Source of the DNA: Laetiporus sulphureus 93-53
Lineage: Eukaryota; Basidiomycota; Agaricomycetes; Polyporales; Laetiporaceae
Assembly (NCBI RefSeq): GCF_001632365.1
Contig: NW_024468570.1
Location: 1 to 64,000 of the forward strand
DNA length: 64,000 nt
Direction of reading: 5' to 3'
The notes under the pieces were generated by a model. That model saw nothing but the letters and a program-made list of their open reading frames with translations, had not been told where the DNA came from and did not search any database. Of this stretch, positions 1 to 12,500 are shown one piece after another. Position 1 is the stretch's first letter. Every line of letters begins with the position of its first letter. The position numbers were made by a program, and so were the translations under genes.

Positions 1-2
1 GC

Positions 3-452
3 GGAGCGGGAGCCCGTGCGGTGGGAGATATGCACGGGAGTCTTGCAGGTCTGTGTTCTGTTGATCCCTTGCTGGTGCACCGCGGCTTATCTGACGACTC
101 ATATCTACAGCACGAGAAATACCTTTTGTATCCCTCGCTGTCTTCCAGAGATCGGTCGATCGCGGTGTTCTACCACCCGGATGCGGCGTCGGACGATACG
201 ATCCGCTCTATCCTGCATGCTGCACGCTTGCGGAGGCTGTTAGCGCAGGCGAGGTGTGGGGATGAGTCGGTGTGGCAGTCGGATGTGGCTGTTTTGCGGG
301 AGGCACTGGAGCAGTCGTTGGCGTGGACAAACAGGAACTATGATGGATTTAAGAAGGCGTTGGAGAGCAAGGGGTGGCGTACGGATGAGGTCGGCTTTGC
401 GGATCGGGGGCATAGATTACTGTGGGGTCCGTATGTGGGGCGAGGATCATAG
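3..452 (+). CDS. RUS/DUF647 family protein, C-terminal part (5' end outside window)
   Basis: The frame is open from the first complete codon of the window to a TAG stop, so this is the 3' end of a gene that starts upstream. The visible residues follow the C-terminal part of the DUF647 (root UVB-sensitive, RUS) family: a stretch KYLLYP, then a hydrophobic strand with IAVFYHPDAASDDTIRSILHA, matching the family pattern of a strand followed by a 'dilxaxxHA' helix. After that come a charged helix and a terminal segment with YDGFKKALESKGW and a short hydrophobic end. Family members are membrane-associated; in plants they act in UV-B and vitamin B6/auxin-related processes, and the fungal role is not established. 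The assignment is from pattern memory of the family tail only, without the diagnostic core, so it is moderate. An intron near the left edge cannot be excluded. Confidence 0.5.
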   Translation, partial: GAGARAVGDMHGSLAGLCSVDPLLVHRGLSDDSYLQHEKYLLYPSLSSRDRSIAVFYHPDAASDDTIRSILHAARLRRLLAQARCGDESVWQSDVAVLREALEQSLAWTNRNYDGFKKALESKGWRTDEVGFADRGHRLLWGPYVGRGS

Positions 453-1524
453 TAAGGTGATGTGCTTCTCTGGAGATATTGTTTCTGAGAGTGCCTGACT
501 CTGTACCTTGCGGAATGGCAGCTTCCTGCTTCGCTGTGGGGTGTCTGGCTGATGCTTTTTTATCTGGTCATTTCAAGGCACTGAACCCCTGCTATATTGG
601 ACCTTGCTTAGATTATTGCAAACAGCCTAGTATAGTTCGCATATCGTGTATCGCCCGCCGCATGGAAGGAACTTGTACGGTACCTAGTAGTACTAACATA
701 GTATCAGTGTCGCATCTGACTCCCCGCCATCCTATGTATTCGACTTCCGTGCAATCAAACCCTACTCCTACTACCATCACTATATCACCTGGCATCGTTT
801 TAACGTAAACTTTACGTTCACAAATGACTCAAACGACTCCAATGACTCGGTTGTCGAGCGTTCAGGCCAAACTGGCGCTTACCGCTCTTTTTTTGGACTA
901 CATCCCTACGCCAGGGCACCGTACGCGACACCCACCATTTCTGCCGACAAGCTGGAGAGGCTATGCAAATCCTGCTACGTAGACTGTACAATGGCGGGTT
1001 CAACCATCTCAAGAGCGCCTCGTCGTTGCTATACCACGCACCCAAGGTCGTTGTTGTCCGCGAAGCGCCACTCACCGTGCGATTCTGCTCCACGAGGTTG
1101 CCGGATTCTAAAGTTGGTTTCTCTCTCTAAGGAATGTACTGCGTCGAGTGTCGTTGTCGTTGTCGTTGCGCGGTCGGCCCACAGCATGGGAACGTTGCAC
1201 ATGCTTTTAAACTCTCGGGCGCTCCTCGGGGAATGTTCGTTGCTGGCGCGTGGTTCGCGAACGAATGTATTGACGATTTTCTGATCGTCCTGTCCTTGGA
1301 ACGAAACGATGCCAATAGTCCATTCATCGGGGATTGCCTGTGAACAGTCGTCAATCCTCGCCTCTATAGCGCGATTACTCGTCATATCGCTCCACAGTGT
1401 TTTCCACCTGAAGTTCATCCGCACGATGCTCAATGGCTTGTTTTAGGATGACCCCGCGCTCGCGGATGGCCATCGCATCACCTTGACAGTTGACAGCAAC
1501 CGTGCTATCGCGTCGTCGCGACCA
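453..1524. other. Intergenic, no gene assigned
   Basis: No recognised gene. The left part is presumably the 3' untranslated region of the RUS-family gene. Between about 820 and 1430 both strands have open frames of 90-134 codons: a minus-strand frame of 134 codons at 1029-1433 and overlapping plus-strand frames. None resembles a known family or shows a convincing splice pattern. A small GTCGTT-type repeat lies near 1145-1170. The right edge is the promoter of the carbonic anhydrase gene. Confidence 0.4.
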
Positions 1525-2247
1525 ATGTCGGCATACCGTGATTTCCTCGAGCCGAACGGGCAGTATGCTGCAACCTTCGGCGATAAGGGCTCTCTGGCCA
1601 TCCGCCCCACGAAAAAGCTGGCCATCGGTGAGAAACGTACGCTCCTCTGCTCGATAGCTCGTTCTCACAACGACAATAGTGACGTGCATGGATGCGCGTG
1701 TAAAGTGTGTCTGGAAGCCTGCTTGTCAGTACTCCTGGTGACTGATGTTCGTTTAGCGTCTTCGCGCAGCTAGGTATCAGGGAAGGCGAAGCTCATATCA
1801 TTCGCAACGCCGGTGGTATCGCGTACGTCAAACAAGCGCAACGTATTTGTTGTACCACTGACAACGGTCGCTCTCAGCAAAGACGCGCTGCGCAGCATTA
1901 TCATCTCGCAACGTCTGCTCGGCACGCGGGAGATTGCAGTGTTTCACCACACGGGGTGTGGTATGCGGACGTTCTCGTCACCGGAACTCCGGTCCCTCAT
2001 CAAAGAGTCCGACCCCGCAAATTCTGCGCTGAGCGCCGTCGACGACATTGACTTCCTAGAGTTTACTGATTTGGAGCAGAGCGTTAGGGATGATGTGCAG
2101 TTCCTGAGGGAGAACTCGCTTGTGCTTCCGGAGACCAAGGTCTCTGGGTGGGTTTATGAAGTGGAGACGGGCACGGTACGTCCTGTGACTGACGCTGGTA
2201 TTGAATGCATAACCCATGTGGTCGAGCAGATTCGTCAGATCGTCTGA
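1525..2247 (+). CDS. Beta-class carbonic anhydrase
   Basis: Interconverts CO2 and bicarbonate with an active-site zinc. I read four exons, 1525-1627, 1680-1704, 1757-1822 and 1878-2247, giving 187 aa with every junction in phase. The N-terminus (SAYRDFLEPNGQYAATFGDK) is typical of short beta-CAs. The motif VTCMDAR supplies the first zinc Cys (residue 37) and the Asp39/Arg41 dyad. The stretch REGEAHIIRNAGG follows, and H89-T-G-C92 supplies the other two ligands in HHTGCGM. The length fits the compact Rv1284-like beta-CA group. Intron 2 was placed from a branch-like CTGAT and the TTTAG acceptor. It yields DARVNVFAQLGI, which has the family's spacing, whereas other donors break frame. No targeting peptide is seen, so a cytosolic enzyme is inferred. 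It lies about 4 kb upstream of FAS on the same strand. Confidence 0.88.
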
Positions 2248-2792
2248 ATTACGGTGGCATGTAGCGCCGCCAAAATGCAGATTGCATCCTATGGTATGTT
2301 GCATTGCTGATCGTAACTGATCTTAACGATCTCTCTAATTGACATCAGTTGGCCCTAGGTAAAATTGGATTGATACTACCGACCGGTCTAGCTCATCACA
2401 TGTGCACAATGAGGTGCTCGGTCAATACAGACCTTCAACTGACCCAACGATCTCTTCCCAAGTTCCCGCCAACGTCCTAAGGCTCACCCCAAGCGACCAT
2501 GTATAGTGCTGCATTTCATTTGAATGGTTGTTCTTATCACGCTGCGACTGCGCAAGTGCTTTGCGCGAATCATACAAAGAAGCTTCATTGGGTAGTGCAA
2601 AGCTGCTGTGGCGCACGGCATGCTCTCACCCTTGCCCGTATGTCCTGCGTCTGACACCTAACCGAAATGTCATTTTCGATCTTGGTGTCAAACCTGATCG
2701 CGATTCTGAACGGGGATGGAATAACAAGCGCGCCAGTCCCGTGAGCATGACTGAATCCCCCCTCCTTTGCGCTCGGCCGGACACTAAGTCGA
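2248..2792. other. Intergenic
   Basis: Carbonic anhydrase 3' flank followed by sequence leading into the decayed P450. A plus-strand frame of 125 codons at 2528-2905 runs into the P450 remnant but is not itself P450-like, so I do not call it a gene. Confidence 0.4.
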
Positions 2793-3360
2793 TAGTGGCG
2801 TCTTTGGGTTACTGGGGCCTGCCTTCATCATGTATGTCATATTCCATGACAGCAGTGGTGTACCCAACCATAGTCACTGGGCCCCGAAGGGTGTTCCGTT
2901 CTTAGGAAATGTGTTCTATCTTCCGCTGGCTAAGCAATCGCGCAAGGTGACATCCTGTTCTCTATTTCAAGTTTCCTAGCTCATAATTCAGCTTCTTGAA
3001 ATGGCTCTCCCGGGCAATACGGAAACTCTATTACTAGGTGGTCGGTCCCCATCATGTAGCGGCGCCGAACAGCGATGGGACTACTAATGGGACATTCGTC
3101 ATTTGCAGCGGAAGTTAATGTCTTCGAGTCCCTCTTCAAATTCCGCAAGGCATCGTGAGGCATGTCAGGTAACGGGCTCATGCCGTATGTGGCTGAGTGA
3201 AAGGTGATCGTGTTCATATTTTGTCCAAGGATCTGTATTAATCTTATTGGTCAGGAATCCATAGTTCGTCAGAAATGCCTTGCAGAATATATTGGGACCA
3301 TGTCCCTGGAAGCTCGATGCGGTTACGGCACGATTACTGTCATTGACGGATCATGAGCTT
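2793..3360 (+). pseudogene. Decayed cytochrome P450, N-terminal fragment
   Basis: A broken relative of the intact P450 immediately downstream. The proline-rich hinge is readable as GPKGVPFLGNVF followed by LPLAKQSRKV, against GPKGIPFFGNMF and LPVAKQYRKV in the intact gene, and a GT donor sits at the same place. Further on, blocks align in the same order: an exon 2-like block at about 2990-3210 and GCCTTGCAGAATATATTGGG near 3276 against the intact gene's exon 3. Between them are stop codons and frame changes. No I-helix, ExxR or haem motif follows before the intact gene starts. It is best seen as a tandem duplicate that has lost function. The limits are approximate. Confidence 0.7.
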
Positions 3361-3684
3361 CACCTCGTGATAGAGCAACTTCGTCAATTGAAAATATCTC
3401 TACTTTAGCCTCAGGCGTTCAACCTTACTCAACAGAAGCGCTTTTCGAGGACCACGTCAGAAACTATCAAGCGCTTCAGGACCCCCGTGATGTGCTGTGC
3501 ATTCTGCTGATATCGCTCCAAGCTATTTCTTCTCACACCTGCCCTCCGTTGTTCTTTATCTGGGACCTGATTGGTGGTTCTGACCAGAGATGAGATAACG
3601 CGCGTTCTGGGACCACTGATAAAAGCACACCCCTTGGTCGGTGGAGCCCATGCATATCTGAAGCCTGCAGAGAGAACTGTGATC
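3361..3684. other. 5' flank of the intact P450
   Basis: Holds no gene that I recognise. It may include the worn end of the P450 remnant (near 3420-3480). The open frame of the intact P450 extends upstream to 3571 without similarity to the family, so the first good ATG at 3685, just before the membrane anchor, was chosen as the start. Confidence 0.4.
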
Positions 3685-5856
3685 ATGGCGGCTATGGACC
3701 ACTGGGACTTTTTCTTCCTGACCTGCATCCTAGTCTCGACAGTGGCGACTGTTTATTTCAACTATCATCGTCGGCCAGCCAGGCAGAAGCTCCCCCCGGG
3801 GCCGAAGGGTATTCCATTCTTCGGAAACATGTTCCAGCTCCCGGTAGCTAAGCAATACCGCAAGGTAACGTGCAACACTCAATTGCATGAGTCGCTTGCG
3901 CTTACAAACTTAGCTTCGTGAATGGGCCCTCCAGTATGGAGACATTTACTACTTCCGGATTGGCCCTCTACCGGTCGTAGTGCTGAACAGCGCCGAGGCT
4001 GCTGATGAGCTATTCATCAATCGCAGCCAGAATTTCTCCAGCCGAATACCTCCTCATGTTGCGCATGACATCGTGAGTGACGGTCAGGCGATGGCTTTCC
4101 TCCCGTACGGCGCCGAGTGGAAGGTGATGTTGTTGTTCTTCTACTTTCATCACGTGCTCGAACCGAACAATTCAATCTGCACAGGCAGCCAGAAGGGCGT
4201 TGCAGAATTCATTGGGTCCTGGTCCATCGAAAGCTCTCCGTGTCATTCAGGAGTTGGAGGCCCGGGTCCTACTATATGACTTCTTATGCCACAATAACCG
4301 TCATGTCTCTCAGTTTCAAGCGGAAGGTCCACATGGCGAGATTCCCGATGGTCACTGGTTCGCAATAATCCGCCGATACGTGTGTGCTGTCCTTATGAAG
4401 AATCACTGGCCTATCTGCTCACGTCTAAAATAAGACCACCAGCATTATCCTGAATCTGATGTACGGCGCACGAGTTCACAAGCTGCACGACAATCCGGAG
4501 CTGTAAGAACTACTTTGTGCTATGTAGCGTTCAGTCGTCTTACTTGTTGGCCAGGCACAAGCTCTATGATATTCTGGCGAACCTTCTGCATGTTGCACAG
4601 GCGGGTCGATACCTGTACGTATTGCAACAGACAGAACGTGCATCCAACTGTCGTACCGATCCAGATTTCGTTTCAGAGCGGATACGTTCCCTATTCTCCG
4701 TCGCCTTCCTAATTTCCTTGCTCCGTGGAGAACGGAAGCTCGCAACATGCATGACTGGTTCGTACACAGCATCAAATCGAAATAAAAAGCGAATGATGAC
4801 TGAAGGTCGCCCGTGACTGGTATCCAGGGAATTTAGCTTTTGGAGAAGCATGGTTGACGATTGTCGAGCCGCGATGCAGAAAGGAACGTCCCGCGAATCC
4901 TTTGTGAGCGATTATTTGCAGAAACGTGCCGGCGCTGGCGCAGAGGATGCCCCAGGAAAGGGCATCACCGATGACGGATGGATGCGCGACAAGTTCCTCG
5001 CCTACACTGCTGGCGGAGTCCTGGAGGCGGGCTCCGATAGCACTGCAGTGACCATACAATCGTTCATTCTGTTCATGCTCAGCCATCCCCGTTGCATTCG
5101 CCAGGCTCAGGAAGAGTTGGACAAAGTTATAGGAGCGAACCGTCTACCGGGATTCGAGGATATGGAACGGTTGCCATATGTCGTTGCGTGCATCAAGGAG
5201 ACCCTCAGACGCAGACCAACGACACCGATGGGTAAGCAGTATTTAAAAGGCTGTATGCCAAGCATGAACTGAGAGTACCTGACAGGCTTACCTCATGCGA
5301 GTCTCGAAGATGATTTCTACCGTGGTTATTTCATCCCGAAGGGTTCCGTAGTTATTGGTAATGTGTGGGCAATGCACATGGATCCCAAGCGATACGTCAA
5401 CCCCACTGCATTTGATCCTGACCGGTTCTATGCCGACGGTAAGCTCACCCAATGGGGCAGCGGGCCAGGATTCCAGGATCGCGATCAGTTAAGTGATCAG
5501 TCGGTGATTCTTGTCATACGGCTTATGATCCACGTACGGACAGTTATATCTTCGGGTGGGGTCGGCGATATTGTCAAGGATCCCACATCGCAGAACAGTC
5601 GTTGTTCATCGTTCTGTCTCGTCTTCTTTGGGGTTTCAACTTTAATGCGCCGCTTGATCTCAAGACAGGCCAGCTCATGATTCCGGATGTAGCGGATGAA
5701 GACGCAACGTGGACTGATGGCACCTTCAGCGGGCCGCACGTCTTTCCTGTTGCATTCACTGCGAGATCCGACAAACACGCAGAGGTCATACGCAAAGCCT
5801 ACGAGGACGCGCAAATCGAGTGGCAAGCACTGGGCCTTGCAGTTGATCTGCGGTAA
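3685..5856 (+). CDS. Cytochrome P450 monooxygenase (basidiomycete type)
   Basis: Haem-thiolate monooxygenase, substrate unknown. Nine exons, 3685-3864, 3914-4123, 4185-4379, 4435-4502, 4555-4614, 4677-4757, 4828-5231, 5286-5438 and 5501-5856, join in frame to 568 aa. The N-terminus has a hydrophobic membrane anchor (about residues 8-24), then a basic patch and the proline-rich hinge LPPGPKGIPFFGN, so it should sit in the ER facing the cytosol. The I-helix reads AGSDST (about 331), the K-helix ETLR gives the ExxR pair (about 388), the meander region has FDPDRF, and the haem loop FGWGRRYCQG matches FxxGxRxCxG exactly, with the Cys near 474. All catalytic signatures are present, so the gene looks functional, unlike its upstream neighbour. 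No pathway genes flank it, so the substrate cannot be inferred. The clan number is not assigned. Confidence 0.92.
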
Positions 5857-6508
5857 TGGTATATTTGCACCTGATTTTCACAACTACGGCAACTCACTGC
5901 TCGTGCAGATGAATAATCAGGATGACTTATATCGGCTGCGATGCTCATGGGGTCATATTCGGGAAGGCGGCAGTGGGCATTGCATTGGTAGAGGTTGCCC
6001 TTGTAGCTGCTGGCGGCATGCTTAGATTGCCGTGCGAGATCTTCAGATTTACGAGCTGACCTTTCAGTTCATACGATCGCCTCGTAAGAAATAAACGGCT
6101 CTTCCACGCGCGGTTCGTGCTAACTCGTGTCTGAGTCGCGTATTTCGTGGATTAAGCGCCGTACAGTTGCCGTCGAGTACTTGAATGTCCGCGTCTCGAG
6201 ACATACATATCGCGCGTAACTCTCTCATGTCACTTGAACTCTTGGGATGATGTCGGTTGTGCCGGCCTTTTCGGGGTAATGAATAATCTGAGGCTACGGA
6301 TTGACTGAACGCCCCAAGTTAACGGGCGCTAAACACACAACTTCCTTTCTGAGAAATTTATGGCAGCGGGGAAGAGGTAAGCGCCCGGAGACTCTTTGGG
6401 GAGTGGGGACCAACAAACTTATAAAAAGTTCTGGAGCTGGTTACGCGTCTCTACCCGTCTCTGACAACGACGTCGTCACTGTCTTCACCGTTGAGGACAC
6501 TTTTGACG
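5857..6508. other. Intergenic between P450 and FAS
   Basis: 3' flank of the P450 and promoter of FAS. No other gene is seen. An open frame at 6301-6567 overlaps the FAS start but lacks an ATG and any similarity, and it is not the FAS frame. Confidence 0.5.
6419..6428 (+). promoter_or_regulatory. Possible TATA box of FAS
   Basis: TTATAAAAAG lies 81-90 bp upstream of the FAS ATG. That is a reasonable distance for a TATA element with a short 5' leader. Motif only; no start-site evidence. Confidence 0.35.
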
Positions 6509-9500
6509 ATGTCTCCTACAAACGCGAGCGCGGTGCGCTCCATCATCGTTCAGTCGGGCCCTACTAGAGTGAGTACTCCTTCGTATGCCGTCGAAATAGC
6601 ATTCCTGTGCAACGACAGCAGCTTGTCGCGCTTGCTTGTCGTGTTATGATGCATAACGCTGACAGACTGTATGCGCATAGATCGCTATCCCCGTCTCGAC
6701 GGAATGTAACGAGTGGACCGCAGCCGAGGTCCTCCGCGACGAGTTCGCCAATATCAACATTACAGATACCCCCATCCAGCTAGAGGATGAGAGACAAGCA
6801 GCTATAGAGCTATTCTCTCGCTTTCTTGGCTTCACCGCCAAAAGCATAGACGCGGATGCGTCCCGCACCACCGTGCTGCTTAGATCACTCAAACACTTCA
6901 CTTCCTCATACCTATCAGAACAGGACGTACACGTCATCGCGGCCGCATTTGATACAGAAGTACGCAGGACTGTCCTCTCCAACTATTACCAGGCTGTTGC
7001 AGCCTTGGAAGTGCACAACGTCTCCGATATCCCTCGCCCACCCGTTCCCAAGCTGTTTACATCTGACGCCGCATCGGTCTACGCAATTTTCGGTGGACAG
7101 GGCACAAATGAAGTCTATTTCGACGAGTTGCAGAATCTTTACGACACGTACAAACCATTCGTTGCGTCTTTCATCTCCGAGATGACGCGCGATGTGCTCC
7201 TCCCTCTAACAGCGGAACTGGAGTCCACGACATACTACACTCACGGGCTTGATGTACTGTCATGGTTGACTGGCGCGACTGCTCGTCCTCCTACTACATA
7301 CCTCGCGTCTATCCCGGCTTCATTACCTCTCATCGGCCTCACCCAGCTCACGCAGTATCTTATTGTCTGTCGGGTCGCAAGGCTGTCGCCCGAGGAAATG
7401 CGCGCCCATCTACATGGAGCTACAGGCCACTCGCAAGGTTTGATATCTGCGGTAGTGATCGCTGCGTCGACAACGTTCGAGTCGTTCTTCGCGAACGTGC
7501 AGAAGGCGTTGCGCTGGCTCTTCTTCTGTGGCCTACGTGGCCAGCAAGCGTTCCCCGTACTCGCACTTGAGCCAAGCATTGTCCAGGATGCGATCGAAGG
7601 TGGCGAAGGCGCTCCGAGCCCGATGCTGTCCGTGACTGGTCTCACGCTTAAAGATCTTGAGTCCCACATCAAGAAGACAAACGACCATTTGCCCGCCAAC
7701 TCCCAATTACAGGTTTCGCTTCACAATGGTCCGAAGGCGTTCGTCGTCACGGGTCCCGCACGCGCGTTGTACGGCCTGGTGACGAGCTTGAGGAAGGTCC
7801 GTGCACCGAGCGGTCTCGACCAGAGCAAGACTCCCTTCTCGCAACGCAAGCCCGTCTTCTCTGTGCGCTTCTTAATCGTTGGCGTACCATATCACAGTGA
7901 ATATCTGAAGGGCGTGACGGAGAAGATGTGCGAGGAGGATCTTGGAGGGGAGGAGTTGTGGACAACGGAGGAATTGGGAATGGCAGTGTATCATACAGAA
8001 ACTGGTGAATTTCTTGCTTCTCGATAAACAGCGCAGATGCTGAAGCTATCTGCAGGTTCCGACCTTCGCGGTCTAACGACGTCTTTGACGCGCTCGCTTT
8101 GCGACCAGATCTTTACTCTCCCGCTTCACTGGGCGGATGCTACGAATTTCCCGGAGACTGCTACTCACGCTATCGACTTCGGTCCCGGTGGCCTCAGCGG
8201 CATTGGTCCTCTCACGGCGCGCAACCTAAATGGTCGCGGTGTACGCGTGATCGTCGTGGGCGACAAGGCTAAGGGCACCGCGGAGCTGTTCGACGCTCAG
8301 GAGATCCGTCACGAGGTATGGTGGAGCAGGAAGTTCATGCCCCGTCTCGTCAAGACGAGGTATGTATAGTTAGGTCCTTATTTTCAAAACAATATCTGAA
8401 TCAAGCCATTACTAGTGACGGCACTGTCCACATCGACACCCCCTTCTCCCGTCTTCTCGGCAAGCCTCCCATCATGGTCGCTGGCATGACGCCGACAACA
8501 GTCAAAGCAGGCTTCGTCAGTGCTGTCCTCTCCGCTGGCTATCATGTCGAATTGGCAGGCGGTGGCCACTACAGCCCTGCCGCTTTGCGTGCAAAGGTTG
8601 CGGAGATTCAGAACAAAATTCCCCCTGGCGTCGGATTGACTCTGAACTCTCTCTACATCAACCCGCGTCAGTTCGGCTTCCAACTCCCGCTCTGGCAAGA
8701 GATGCGCCGGGAAGGTGTTCCAATCGAAGGTTTCTGCGTTGCGGCGGGTATTCCCAGCACGGAGAAGGCTGCTGAGATCATTGATGGTCTCAAGAGCGCG
8801 GGCATCCGCCACGTCTCGTTCAAGCCTGGCTCTGTTGATGGTATCCGCCAGGTCGTCAATATTGCGGCGGCCAACCCCGACTTCCCCATTATCCTTCAGT
8901 GGACCGGCGGTCGTGCGGGTGGCCACCATTCGTGTGAAGACTTCCATCAGCCAATTCTCGCGACCTACAGCGCAATTCGCCAACACAGCAACATCTCATT
9001 GGTTGCGGGTTCCGGTTTCGGTGGTGCCGATGATGTATGGCCATATCTTACGGGTGACTGGTCCGTCGAGAGGTATGGCATGCAGCCAATGCCTTTCGAT
9101 GGTTTCCTGTTCGCCAGCCGCGTGATGGTTGCGAAAGAAGCGCACACTAGCTCGTCGGTGAAGGACTTGATTGTCGCGGCGAAAGGAGTGGATGATTCGC
9201 AATGGGAAGGTACGTATGCGAAGGAAACCGGTGGTATACTGACTGTGAAGTCCGAGCTTGGCGAGCCTATACATAAGGTCGCGACGAGGGCCGTCAAGCT
9301 CTGGAAAGAGTTCGACGACACCGTATTCAAGCTGCCGAAGGAGAAGCGAGCTGCGTGGCTGCAGGAGCGTCGAGCAGAGGTGATTAAGAAGTTGAACAGG
9401 GATTTCGCCAAGCCGTGGTTCGGCTGGAAGAAAGATGGGAGTGTCGTCGAGGACATCGCGGACATGACCTACGAGGAGGTCGTGTTACGTATGATCCGCC

Positions 9501-12500
9501 TTATGTACGTCGCGCACGAGGAGCGCTGGGTCGATCTTTCGTTGAGGAACCTCACTGGCGACTGGCTCCGTCGCGTTGAGGAGCGCTTCGCAGGCGTGAA
9601 TGGTGGTGGTGCCAAGGCGTCCCTTCTTCAATCATACACGTCTCTCGACAAGCCGCAGGAGTTTGTGGACTCGTTCTTCAAAAGATATCCTCTTGCGTCA
9701 GAGCAGTTGCTGGCCTCCGAGGATAAAGCTTTCTTCCTAGCTATCACTCAGCGTCCGGGACAGAAGCCCGTGCCGTTCATCCCGATCCTCGACGCCAACT
9801 TTGAGGTGTGGTTCAAGAAGGTTTGTGATGATTAGCTAAATGTATTCTTCTCAGCAAGCTAACTGGTCTGATAGGACTCTCTCTGGGCCGCAGAAGATAT
9901 TGAGGCCGTCTTTGACCAGGATCCGCAGCGTGTCTGTATTCTTCAAGGGCCGGTGGCTGCCAAGCACTCTACCATCAAGGACGAGCCTGTCAAGGAAATG
10001 CTTGACAACATCACTTCCATGCTTGTCGAGAGATTAGCCGAACGCTTGTACGGTGGCGACTTAAGCAAGGTGCCCACCATCGGATACCTCAGCCCCGAGC
10101 CTCCTGTCGTCAGTGCTTCTGTCGGGCGTGTCGCGGAGAAAGGACAGATCCGTTACTCAGCTCGCAATTCGCTGCCCAACGTCGACGCCTGGCTGGAAAC
10201 TCTCGCTGGTCCTCGTCATGATTGGCTCCGAGCACTGCTGACGTCAAGGACCATCGTGCAGGGCACATCATACATCGACAACCCTATTCGTCGCCTCTTT
10301 GCTCCTCGTCGTGGTCAGACCGTCGTTATCGACGTAGACGGCGAATTGCCTTCGTCAGTCTCTATCTATGGTGCTGCACGCTCGTATGGAATACATAAAC
10401 CTTCGTTCAAGGTGGTCGAAGTGAGGTTCGACTCAGCTTCTCAACTCATTAATGTTACGCTCTTTGAGGATCGCCGCGAAGTCGCTATCCCCCTTCATCT
10501 CAAATTTTTGTACAAACCGATTATGGGTTTTGCGCCGATCCATGAAGTCGCAGAGGACCGCAACAGACGGATCAAGGAATTCTACTGGCGTCTTTGGTTC
10601 GGCGACAACGAGGCACTCCCAAAAATTGACGTGCGCGAGACTTTCATTGGTCCCGAGATCACCATCGATGCATCGGCCGTTGAGCGGTTTTGCGCCGTCA
10701 TCGGCAACGATGGGGAGGCCTTTAAGGTAGCTCGCACGGAGCAGGTGCAAGCTCCTATGGATTTCGCCATCGTAACGGGCTGGCAGGTGTGTAGATAGCT
10801 GGTCTGAAGATTGAATGAAGCTGACAACCATCCCAGGCGATCATGAAAGCTATCTTCCCTGCATCCATCGACGGCGACATCCTTAAGCTGGTCCATCTAT
10901 CGAACGGCTTCCGCATGGTAGATGGCGCAAGCCCCCTCAAAGCTGGCGACGTCTGCAAAGCGGAGGCCCGTATCGTTTCTGTCATCAACAGCGACGCTGG
11001 CAAGACGGTCAAGGTCAAGGGGTTCGTCATGCGCAACGACCAGCCGGTCATCGAGGTTGTCTCGGCATTCCTGTACCGCGGCAAGTACAATGATTACGAT
11101 GCTACCTTCGAGCTCCTCGAGGAGCCCGATTACCTGGTCGAACTTGCAACGGAAGCGGACGTCGGAGTCCTGCAGTCGAAGGAATGGTTTGAATGGGACG
11201 ACGAGTCTAAGCCTCTTCAGGCAGGAACAGGTCTGATCTTCCGCGTGAAGTCCGAGGTCACCTACCGTAACAAGACGTGCTTCAAGTCGGTATCCGTATC
11301 CGGCGATATCTTCGTTCGCGATCAGATCAAACGTCTCGTCAAGGTTGGTACGGTTGACTTCTTGCAGGACGATAGCCGAGGCAATCCCGTCCTTGCCTAC
11401 TTGCAACGCCATGGCCAACCGCAAGGTTTGCCGAGCCCCTTGGCCAACGACGGCTACACTATGACAAGCTCCGGTTCTACCCTCTTCAATTCCCCTGCAA
11501 CGAACGAGCCGTACTCGAAGGTCTCTGGCGACTTCAACCCAATTCATATCAATCCTTATTTCGCAGACTACGCTGCACTCCCTGGGACCATCACACACGG
11601 CATGTGGTCAAGCGCCGCAACTAGACGCTACGTTGAGACTGTCGTCGCACAAGGTCGACCGGATCGTGTCGTTGCGTAAGTGCTCTCCAGATCTACTCTA
11701 TAACGGTATAAATGACAGCTTTCCAGCTATGATGTCACCTTTGTGGGGATGGTGCTGCCGGAGGATGAGCTCAACGTGAAGATCAAGCACATCGGAATGC
11801 GCGACGGTAATATGGTAGTGAAGGTGGAGACGTCTAACGCGAAAGGTGAGAAGGTGCTCGAGGGTACTGCCGAGGTTGCGCAGCCCGCAACCGTCTATGT
11901 GTTCACTGGCCAAGGTTCACAAGAGCCGGGGATGGGCATGGATCTGTACAATAATTCCCCTGCTGCTCGGTCTGTGTGGGAAGTTGCCGATGAGCACCTC
12001 ACGGCAGTCTACGGCTTCTCAATCGTCGAGATCGTGAAGCAGAATCCGAAGGAGAAGACGATCCACTTCGGTGGTATCAAAGGTCAGGCGATCCGTAAAC
12101 GCTACATGGACATGACGTACGACACGATGGACAAGGACGGCAATGTGAAGACGCTCCCTCTTTTCGGCGACATCAATGTCCGCACTCAGCGCTATACCTT
12201 CAGTCATCCGGCAGGTCTGCTCTACGCTACTCAATTCGCCCAGATCGCGCTAGTGGTGACCGAGCGCGCTGCATTCGAAGACATGCGCTCGAAGGGCCTC
12301 GTACAGAACGGTGCTCCATTCGCTGGTCACTCTCTCGGAGAGTACTCGGCTCTCGCGTCGATCGCTGGTGTGCTTCCGATATCTTCTCTTGTGGACATCG
12401 TCTTCTACCGTGGTATCACAATGCAACGTGCAGTGGAGCGTGATGCGCAAAACAGGTCGAATTATGCAATGTGCGCCGTCAACCCAAGTCGCATCTCGAA

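Noticed and set aside
1029..1433. 134-codon minus-strand frame upstream of the carbonic anhydrase
   Set aside because: No known motif, and competing frames of similar length lie on the other strand. I could not support either as a gene.
1730..1737. Possible 8-nt micro-exon in the carbonic anhydrase
   Set aside because: It would require introns of 30 and 19 bp. A single intron at 1705-1756 gives correct phase and the family spacing DARVNVFAQLGI.
8384..8986. 200-codon minus-strand frame inside FAS (and similar ones at 10897-11598 and 15912-16499)
   Set aside because: Opposite a highly conserved FAS exon; composition follows the sense codons and no motif is present.
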